Origin: Pseudomonas sp. Bout1
GTDB lineage: Bacteria > Pseudomonadota > Gammaproteobacteria > Pseudomonadales > Pseudomonadaceae
Assembly (NCBI RefSeq): GCF_034314165.1
Contig: NZ_JAVIWK010000001.1
Span: 620,001-684,000 of the forward strand
Length of the DNA: 64,000 nucleotides
Direction: 5' to 3'
A program made the position numbers and the translations under genes. The notes under the pieces were generated by a model. It ran no database searches. It had not been told where the DNA came from and saw nothing but the letters and a program-made list of their open reading frames with translations. Every line of letters starts with the position of its first letter. Position 1 is the first letter of the stretch. Shown here piece after piece: positions 16,955-24,100 of the stretch.

Positions 16955-17269
16955 ATGAAGATGCTGCGTATTCCGTTGTTGATGATGGGCCTGCTGCTGT
17001 GTTCCCAGGGCTTTGCCGCCACAGCTGCACAGACGGCCCAGCAACAAAAAATGACCACGTGCAACGCCGAAGCCAAGACCAGCGGCAAAACCGGTGATGA
17101 TCGCAAGGCATTCATGAGTACCTGCCTCAAGGCAGCCCCGGCGGCCAATGACGCCAAGACCCTCACGCCACAGCAGCAAAAAATGAAAGATTGCAACGCC
17201 ACGGCGAAAACCCAGGCGCTGACCGGGGACGCGCGTAAAACCTTTATGAGCACCTGCCTGAAGAAATAA
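16955..17269 (+). CDS. psiF: PsiF family small periplasmic protein
   Basis: This 104-residue protein has a signal peptide (about 1-22, ending QGFAA) and two PsiF repeats: QQQKMTTCNAEAKTSGKTGD with FMSTCLK, then QQQKMKDCNATAKTQALTGD with FMSTCLK. Each repeat has a pair of conserved cysteines that could form a disulfide. psiF of E. coli is phosphate-starvation inducible, but its role is unknown. An AGGGAG ribosome site precedes the ATG. No Pho box was recognised in the 63-base gap upstream. Confidence 0.9.
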   Translation: MKMLRIPLLMMGLLLCSQGFAATAAQTAQQQKMTTCNAEAKTSGKTGDDRKAFMSTCLKAAPAANDAKTLTPQQQKMKDCNATAKTQALTGDARKTFMSTCLKK

Positions 17270-17282
17270 TGATGCAGGACCC

Positions 17283-17373
17283 TGTGGGAGCTGGGCTTGC
17301 CTGCGATAGCGATCTGGCAGGCAAGCCTGTGCTGACTGACCCACCGCCATCGCAGGCAAGCCAGCTCCCTCAC
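17283..17373. repeat. REPIN-like inverted repeat, slightly degenerate
   Basis: The left arm starts TGTGGGAGCTGGGCTTGCC; the right arm is CGCAGGCAAGCCAGCTCCC with a changed end (TCACT). A third partial copy (GGCAGGCAAGCC) lies in the loop. It follows psiF. Confidence 0.8.
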
Positions 17374-17455
17374 TGGGCCGCGTTTAGACTTCTCGCTTGA
17401 TTCACCCAAGGCTGGCAGACTGCCCATCCTTTAACGCCGTTCGTTTTGAGGCTGT

Positions 17456-18469
17456 ATGCCAACGTTTTCTCAGCGTCACGTGTTGTTGTTGGTCAGTTGC
17501 GTGCTTATTTTTGGCGGGCTGCTGCTGGTTTTGCCATTGAAGTTGCTGCCGAGCCTGCTGGCCGGGCTGCTGGTGTATGAGCTGGTCAACATGCTCACCC
17601 CGCAATTGCAGCGGTTGATCGAAGGCCGGCGTGCACGCTGGTTGGCGGTGGCGTTGCTGGGGACCTTGATCGTCAGCATCCTGACCCTGATTTTTGCCGG
17701 GGCCATCAGCTTCCTGCTCCATGAAGCGGAAAACCCGGGAGCTTCCCTCGATAAATTCATGGGCGTGGTCGACCGTGCCCGCGGCCAGTTGCCGCCGTTC
17801 CTCGACGCCTATTTGCCAGCCAGCGCTGCCGAGTTCCGCGTGGCCATCGGCGAATGGTTGAGCAAACACCTCAGCGAACTGCAACTGGTGGGCAAAGACG
17901 CCGCGCACATGTTCGTGACCTTGCTGATCGGCATGGTGCTGGGCGCGATCATCGCGCTGCAGCGCGTACCCGACCTCACCAAGCGCAAACCCCTGGCGGC
18001 TGCGCTGTTTGATCGCCTGCACCTGCTGGTCCAGGCCTTTCGCAACATTGTCTTCGCCCAGATCAAGATCGCCGCGCTGAACACGGCCTTCACCGCGATC
18101 TTCCTCGCGGTGGTATTGCCGCTGTGCGGGATTCACCTGCCGCTGACCAAGACCCTGATCGTGCTGACGTTCCTGCTGGGCCTGCTGCCGGTAATCGGCA
18201 ACCTGATGTCCAACACCCTGATTACGATTGTGGCGTTGTCGCTGTCGATCTGGGTCGCGGTGGCGGCGTTGGGCTACCTGATCGTGATCCACAAGGTCGA
18301 GTACTTCCTCAACGCGCGCATCGTCGGCGGGCAGATCAGTGCCAAGTCGTGGGAACTGTTGTTGGCGATGCTGGTGTTCGAAGCCGCGTTCGGCCTGCCA
18401 GGGGTGGTGGCGGGGCCGATTTATTACGCGTACTTGAAGAGTGAGTTGAAGCTGGCGGGGATGGTTTAA
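17456..18469 (+). CDS. AI-2E family transporter (TqsA/PerM-like)
   Basis: This 337-residue inner-membrane protein has about seven to eight hydrophobic segments. The two features of this family are visible: a long middle region, and the C-terminal LIVLTFLLGLLPVIGNLMSN followed by GGQISAKSWELLLAMLVFEAAFGLPGVVAGP. Members export or exchange small solutes; AI-2 export is shown for TqsA only, so the substrate here is unknown. It is a single gene followed by a long inverted repeat. Confidence 0.82.
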   Translation: MPTFSQRHVLLLVSCVLIFGGLLLVLPLKLLPSLLAGLLVYELVNMLTPQLQRLIEGRRARWLAVALLGTLIVSILTLIFAGAISFLLHEAENPGASLDKFMGVVDRARGQLPPFLDAYLPASAAEFRVAIGEWLSKHLSELQLVGKDAAHMFVTLLIGMVLGAIIALQRVPDLTKRKPLAAALFDRLHLLVQAFRNIVFAQIKIAALNTAFTAIFLAVVLPLCGIHLPLTKTLIVLTFLLGLLPVIGNLMSNTLITIVALSLSIWVAVAALGYLIVIHKVEYFLNARIVGGQISAKSWELLLAMLVFEAAFGLPGVVAGPIYYAYLKSELKLAGMV

Positions 18470-18507
18470 CCTGCGCGGAACCTTTGGCTGTGGGGCTTTA
18501 AGGCTGT

Positions 18508-18640
18508 TGTAGTGAGGGGGCTTGTCCCCCGCTGGGCTGCGCAGCAGCCCCAAACCAGGCAACGCGTTTAATCTGAAAAAATGCGTTTGCCTTGATGGGG
18601 CTGCTGCGCAGCCCAGCGGGGGACAAGCCCCCTCACTACA
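18508..18640. repeat. REPIN-like inverted repeat, third family (GGGGGCTTGTCCCCC core)
   Basis: A 45-base arm (18508-18552, starting TGTAGTGAGGGGGC) returns as its reverse complement at 18596-18640. Each arm contains GGGGG-CTTGT-CCCCC and GCTGCGCAGC. It lies between convergent genes. Confidence 0.87.
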
Positions 18641-18694
18641 AGCCAAAGCAAGCCTCCTCGCCATCCTTCAGCAGATGGGATCAGGGTGTTTCAC

Positions 18695-19963
18695 TCAATA
18701 GCCGTACCGCTTGCTGGCCTCAATCGCCAGGCCACTGCCAATACTGCCAAAAATGTTGCCTTCCACATGTCGCGCATTCGGCAGCATCGCCGAAATGCTG
18801 TGGCGCAGCGCCGGAATCCCGCTGGAACCCCCGGTAAAGAACACCGTGTCCACCTGGGCCACGTCCACCGATGCATCGGTGAGCAACCGGGTCACGCTGT
18901 TACGCACCCGCTCCAGCAAGCCGTCGATGGCCGACTCGAACAACGCCCGGCTCAACTCCACGCTCAACCCCGGCTCAACCCGGTCCAGCAGCACATGGCG
19001 GCTGTCCTGCTGGGTCAGCTGGATCTTGGTTTCTTCCACTTCCATCGCCAGCCAGTGCCCGGCGCGCTGTTCGATCAGGTTGAACAGGCGGTCGATGCCG
19101 CCAGTGTCCTCGATGTCGTAGCGCATGCTGCCCAACGCCAGCTTGGATTTTTGCGAGTACACCGAGTTGATGGTGTGCCAGGTCGCCAGGTTCATGTGGT
19201 GGCTGGTGGGCATGTAGGCGCCGCTCTTCATGCGGCTGCCGTAGCCGAACAGCGGCATCATGCCGGCCAGCGACAGTTGCTTGTCGAAGTCGGTACCGCC
19301 GATGTGTACGCCGCCAGTGGCGAGAATGTCGTCGTGGCGGTTGTCAATCTGGCGCCGCTCGGGCGACAGGCGCACCAGCGAGAAGTCGGACGTACCACCG
19401 CCGATGTCGACGATCAGCACCAGCTCTTCTTTTTCAATGGTGGACTCGTAGTCGAAGGCCGCGGCAATCGGTTCGTACTGGAACGAGATGTCCTTGAACC
19501 CGATCTTGCGGGCCACGTCCACCAGGGTGTTCTCGGCTTCCTGGTCGGCCATCGGGTCATCGTCGACGAAGAACACCGGACGGCCCAGCACCACTTCGTC
19601 GAACTCACGCCCGGCGGTGGCCTCGGCGCGGCTCTTGAGTTGGCCGATAAACAGCGCCAGCAAGTCGGTGAATGGCATCGCCGTGCCTAAAACGCTGGTG
19701 TCATGCTTGATCAGCTTGGAACCCAGCAGGCTCTTGAGCGAGCGCATCAGCCGGCCTTCGTAGTTTTCCAGGTACTCGTGCAGGGCCAGGCGGCCGTACA
19801 CCGGGCGGCGCTCCTCGAAGTTGAAGAACACCACTGACGGCAGCGTGATCTTGTCGTCCTCCAGCGCGATAAGCGTTTCCATGCCGGGACGAATCCAGCC
19901 GACGGTGGAGTTGGACGTGCCGAAGTCGATGCCGCAGGCACGGGCTGGGGATGGGTTTTTCAT
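18695..19963 (-). CDS. Hsp70 family chaperone, YegD-like
   Basis: This 422-residue cytoplasmic ATPase of the Hsp70/actin fold has the phosphate-1 motif GIDFGTSNSTVGW near the N-terminus, phosphate-2 LVLIVDIGGGTSDFSLV, and the adenosine motif VFFTGGSSGIPAL near the C-terminus. It is much shorter than DnaK (about 638) and lacks the peptide-binding domain and lid, as in E. coli YegD. The ATG at 19963 fits the family start; only a weak ribosome site is seen. It is divergent from cbpA, which suggests a chaperone pair, but this is inferred from position. Confidence 0.85.
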   Translation of the reverse strand: MKNPSPARACGIDFGTSNSTVGWIRPGMETLIALEDDKITLPSVVFFNFEERRPVYGRLALHEYLENYEGRLMRSLKSLLGSKLIKHDTSVLGTAMPFTDLLALFIGQLKSRAEATAGREFDEVVLGRPVFFVDDDPMADQEAENTLVDVARKIGFKDISFQYEPIAAAFDYESTIEKEELVLIVDIGGGTSDFSLVRLSPERRQIDNRHDDILATGGVHIGGTDFDKQLSLAGMMPLFGYGSRMKSGAYMPTSHHMNLATWHTINSVYSQKSKLALGSMRYDIEDTGGIDRLFNLIEQRAGHWLAMEVEETKIQLTQQDSRHVLLDRVEPGLSVELSRALFESAIDGLLERVRNSVTRLLTDASVDVAQVDTVFFTGGSSGIPALRHSISAMLPNARHVEGNIFGSIGSGLAIEASKRYGY

Positions 19964-20048
19964 GTCAATCGGGTTCCGGTTGAAAAACGGCCGCGCAGTG
20001 TATGCCAGTCGAGGGCGGATGCGTAGGCCAACCATCCGTTAAATCGAG

Positions 20049-20076
20049 CTTGAAACCTGGGGATTTGCCCCCACAT
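20049..20076 (+). promoter_or_regulatory. Heat-shock (sigma-32-like) promoter for cbpA
   Basis: CTTGAAA (20049-20055) and CCCCACAT (20069-20076) are 13 bases apart and closely match the RpoH consensus (CTTGAA and CCCCATNT, 13-17 bases apart). It lies about 127 bases upstream of the cbpA ATG, in the gap shared with the divergent Hsp70-like gene. Confidence 0.6.
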
Positions 20077-20202
20077 CTGCTGCATACGGCAAGTGCCGAT
20101 AACACTTTGACGCGCCCCCCAGGCCACAAGACTCAACAGGTGCAAAGCAGCGCACGTTGTGCCCCGGGCTGTGCGATCTCGATTAAGGATGGTGAACCTG
20201 CG

Positions 20203-21150
20203 ATGGATTTCAAAGATTACTACAAGATATTGGGTGTCGAGCCGAGCGCCGATGACAAGGCAATCAAGGCCGCCTATCGCAAGCTCGCGCGCAAATATCA
20301 CCCCGATGTGAGCAAGGAAAAAGACGCCGAAGAGAAGTTCAAGGACGCGTCCGAAGCCTATGAGGCGCTTAAAAGCGCCGACAAGCGCGCGGAATACGAC
20401 GAACTGCGCAAATACGGCCAGCATGGCCAGCCGTTCCAGGGGCCACCGGGCTGGCAGAGCCGTGGCGGCTTTGGTGGCGGCGGCCAGGACACGGGCGACT
20501 TCTCGGACTTCTTCAGCTCGATCTTCGGCTCGCGCGGCGATGCCTTTGGGGGCGGCCAGCGCCGTCCTGCCGGGCGCAAAGGCCAGGACGTCGAGATGCA
20601 GCTGTCGGTGTTGCTTGAAGAGACGCTGTCTACCGAGTCCAAGCAGATCAGCTTCCAGGTGCCGCAATACGACGCCATGGGTCGTCACGTCAGCAACACC
20701 ACTAAAAGCCTGAACGTGAAGATCCCGGCCGGTGTGGCGGATGGCGAACGCATCCGTCTCAAGGGCCAGGGCGCGCCGGGCATCGGTGGCGGCCCGAACG
20801 GCGACCTGTACCTGATCATCAAGTTTGCACCGCACTCAAGGTTTGAAGTGGACGGTGAAAACCTGATCATCAACTTGCCCCTGGCGCCGTGGGAGTTGGC
20901 GCTGGGCGCCGAAGTGGCAGTGCCGACCCTCACCGGCAAGATCAACCTCAAGGTGCCGGCCGGCAGCCAGAACGGCCAGCGCATGCGCGCCAAGGGCCAT
21001 GGCTTGCTGAACAAGGCCGGGCAGCGCGGTTACCTGTTTGTGCAGCTCAAGGCCGTGATGCCCAAAAACACCGACGATGAGGTCAAGGCCTTGTGGCAGG
21101 AACTGGCGCAAAAGGCGGCGTTTGATCCAAGGGAAGCGTGGAGCAACTGA
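20203..21150 (+). CDS. cbpA: DnaJ-like co-chaperone CbpA
   Basis: The 315-residue protein has a J domain (1-70) with HPD in [12 protein letters not shown], a Gly/Phe-rich linker (about 85-130), and two DnaJ C-terminal beta domains. There is no Cys-rich zinc finger, which separates CbpA (type II) from DnaJ. It stimulates DnaK ATPase and binds curved DNA in E. coli. The ATG at 20203 is chosen because the J domain starts there. A heat-shock-like promoter lies upstream. Its stop is 16 bases from the convergent stop of the giant NEL gene. Confidence 0.92.
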   Translation: MDFKDYYKILGVEPSADDKAIKAAYRKLARKYHPDVSKEKDAEEKFKDASEAYEALKSADKRAEYDELRKYGQHGQPFQGPPGWQSRGGFGGGGQDTGDFSDFFSSIFGSRGDAFGGGQRRPAGRKGQDVEMQLSVLLEETLSTESKQISFQVPQYDAMGRHVSNTTKSLNVKIPAGVADGERIRLKGQGAPGIGGGPNGDLYLIIKFAPHSRFEVDGENLIINLPLAPWELALGAEVAVPTLTGKINLKVPAGSQNGQRMRAKGHGLLNKAGQRGYLFVQLKAVMPKNTDDEVKALWQELAQKAAFDPREAWSN

Positions 21151-21166
21151 CACTTCCCTTGGGCGT

Positions 21167-24100
21167 TCAGGCGATAACGCAGCCTTTGCGGCAGGTGAAC
21201 CAGTCCTGGACGGTCAATTGTTTGATCAGTTGTGCCTCCTCGATGGCGCGTTGCAATTGCAGGTCCTGCGCCTGGGCGTCGTAGTCGGCGGCGCTCAAGG
21301 TGCCGGCGGCCTGGCTGTCGTCCAGCATTTGCAGGCGCAGTTCGAAGGGCTGGTTGAGAGCCTCGAACGCTTCTGGGTAATGGTTTCGAACGAAGGCCTG
21401 CCAGAATTCCCGGCCCAGCAGTGATTGCAACGCTTGTGCAGTGTTATCCAGCCTTTCGACCGTGACCGCTGCGCCCCCCAGCACCGCCGTTGGCAGCTGC
21501 GCCGTCGCCAGGTAACGGGCCGCTGTTGGCTGGCCGGGCAGCTTCAGACGCTTTTGCAGACCCATGCGGTAGGCCAGGCGTATCTCGATATCTTCCACCT
21601 GTCTGATAGCATCGATTTTTTGCTGCTCGCTGAGGCGCGAGCCACGAATCGTGCGCTCGCGCATTTGAATTTCCCGAGTGGCAATTTTTTCCACTTCGTC
21701 CAGGCGGAACAAGCCTTTGGCCAGCTCCAGCAATGCGGGCCCTTTTTCCGTATCGCTTGCCCACCGTGTGGCACGCCAAATCAGTACCTTGACCTCCATG
21801 TCACTGAACACCAACGCCGCGCGGTCGCCGCAACGGGGGTCGCCTGCCGTGGCGAACAAGTCCTCGCACAGCCCCGGGTCCTGGGCGGCCTCGATCATTT
21901 CCCACACCCGAGCTTGCAGCGCGGGGTAGGCCACGGAGTACTCTTCCGAGTCCTTGAGGTTTTTCAGGATACCCAGGAAGGCCTCCGAGCCAGGCTTTGC
22001 GGCGATCAATTCCCACTGCTGTTGCCCCTCGGCTACCTCTTGCGGGAGCCTGTCTCTCATCCAGTGTTTGAACGCCGGTTCCGGCGCGGCGGGTGCCGGT
22101 ACGTACAAGGGTTGTGCGGCGGCTGCCGGTTGGGCTCCGGGCGCTCGATAGAGCATGGTGTTCGGGCGCCGCTCTGCCGCTTCGGCGTAGTTCGGTGCGA
22201 CGTTTAGCCGGTATTCTCCCAGTTGCAGCTGGGTTTCTTCTGTCAGCGGGTTGCCCCCGATATAGGTCACGTTATTGATCCTGATCGCCATCGGCGCCTG
22301 CTCGGGCGTGGGGTTGACCTGTGCTTGCGGCAAGCTGGCGATTTGGTTGTCGCTCAGATTGATATGCTCCGGCGTCAGTTGGGCGCCGAGGCCCGTTGGC
22401 CATTGGGTGATCCCGGTGTTGTTCAGGTACAGGCCGCGCAAGTCGGTCATGGCGCTGAAGTCGGGGGTGCGCGCCAGAGGGTTGTACGACAGGTTGATTT
22501 CCTTGAGGCTGGAAAGCTCTTCTATTATTGCCGCATCGGCTTCGGTCATTGTGATGCGGTTGCCGCTAAGGTTCAGGCGGGTGAGCCGTTGCATGCGGGC
22601 GAGGTTAGGCGGTATCGAGCTCAGGTTGGAGTGCGTCAGCTCAAGCCAGCGCAGTTTGCTGAAGCGTCCCAGGAACCCGTCGACGCCGTAAAGTGACGTC
22701 ATGGCGTTCAGCTTCAGTTGGCCGACGTGGCTGAAGTCAGCGTCCAGAACGGGTAATTCGCCCACCTGTAAATTTTGCACTTCCAGGCTATGGCCAATCG
22801 GTGTGCCGTCGTGGGCATTGAGTTCGCGTGTCATGCGCTTCCAGCATTCCCGCAGCTTCATGGCAAATCGCCATCGATGGTCGGGAGAGCCGGCGCGAAT
22901 ATGGTCCGGGCCGGCTTCGACCATGAAGCGTTCCGACACCCAGTGTTCCAGGGTTGCTTCCAGGGTTTGCCATTCGGCTTCCAGGCGCGTCAATTCGGCG
23001 TCTGCCCTTGCGCCGGCTTCTATGATGAAACGCTCCTTCTGCGCCTCGCTGTACATGGGGAACAGCTCGCGTAACCGCGCTACTTGCGGGTCCGCACTGA
23101 GTGGCACCTCAAAGCCGCCCGGCAAGCCGCCTTCGCGCCAATCGGGCCGGGTTTGCGCCAGGCGATCAAGGCTTGCGCGCATATCCTGGCAGGCCTGCAG
23201 TGTGAAGGGGTTGTGGTGTAGCCGTGTGACGCGGTTCAGTCGAAGCGTGGCAAGCTCCGCCTCGGGAGTGGGGTTAAGCAAGGCCTCGGGAACCTCGCTG
23301 AGTAGGTTGGAGGACAGGTCGACCAGGCGTAGCTTTTGCAAACCGAGTAACCCTGTGGGCCATTGGTGGATCTGGGTCATCTTCAGCTTGAGCTTGCGCA
23401 AGCCTGGCATGGCGCTGAAGTCGGGCAGGTGGCCCAGAGGGTTGTTGCTCAGGGTCAGCTCTTCAAGCTTCGTCAAGCCGGCCAGGCTGCTCGCGCTGCT
23501 TTGGTCGAGGACGATGGCGTTCTCGGCCACATCCAAATGGGTCAGCTCCTTCATGGTAGTGACCACCTCGGGCAGTTCGGTCAGTGTGCGCTGTGCGGCG
23601 CCACCGATATGTTGAAGGGTCAAGCGCTTGAGGTTAGGGAACCGGCCGAGAAAGGCCTGGGGGCTCTCGGTGAAGCTCACAGCGTAGAGCAGCAACTCCT
23701 CGACATGCGCAAAGTCGGCGCTCAACTTCGGTAGCTTTACCCCGCTGTGGATTTTCAGCAGGCGGCCGGTATGTTCATCAGCACGGTCCGCGAGCTGGCG
23801 TCGCCAGCAGCTTTTGAGCTTCTTGGCCGTGTCGCGCTCCCTGAAGCCCGGGTTGCGCTCCAGCGGATTGCGCGCGCGCTCGTCTTGCTCGCCTTGCAGC
23901 ACCCAGTCTTTGAGTTCCTGCTTGAGGGTGGCGTATTGGGATTCCAGGTGCAGCAGTTCGTCGCGCACCCGTTCGCCGTGGCTGGCGATGAAGGTATTAA
24001 CCTGTTCCTCATTGAAACCAGGGTACAGCCTGCGCACCCGCGCATCTGTGGTGCGCAGCCGGTTGAGACCCAACAGGGGCGCGCCACCGCGCAGCACGGC

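Noticed and set aside
18686..19690. A 334-codon plus-strand frame opposite the Hsp70-like gene
   Set aside because: It is antisense to a protein with all three Hsp70 nucleotide motifs and starts inside repeat-derived sequence.
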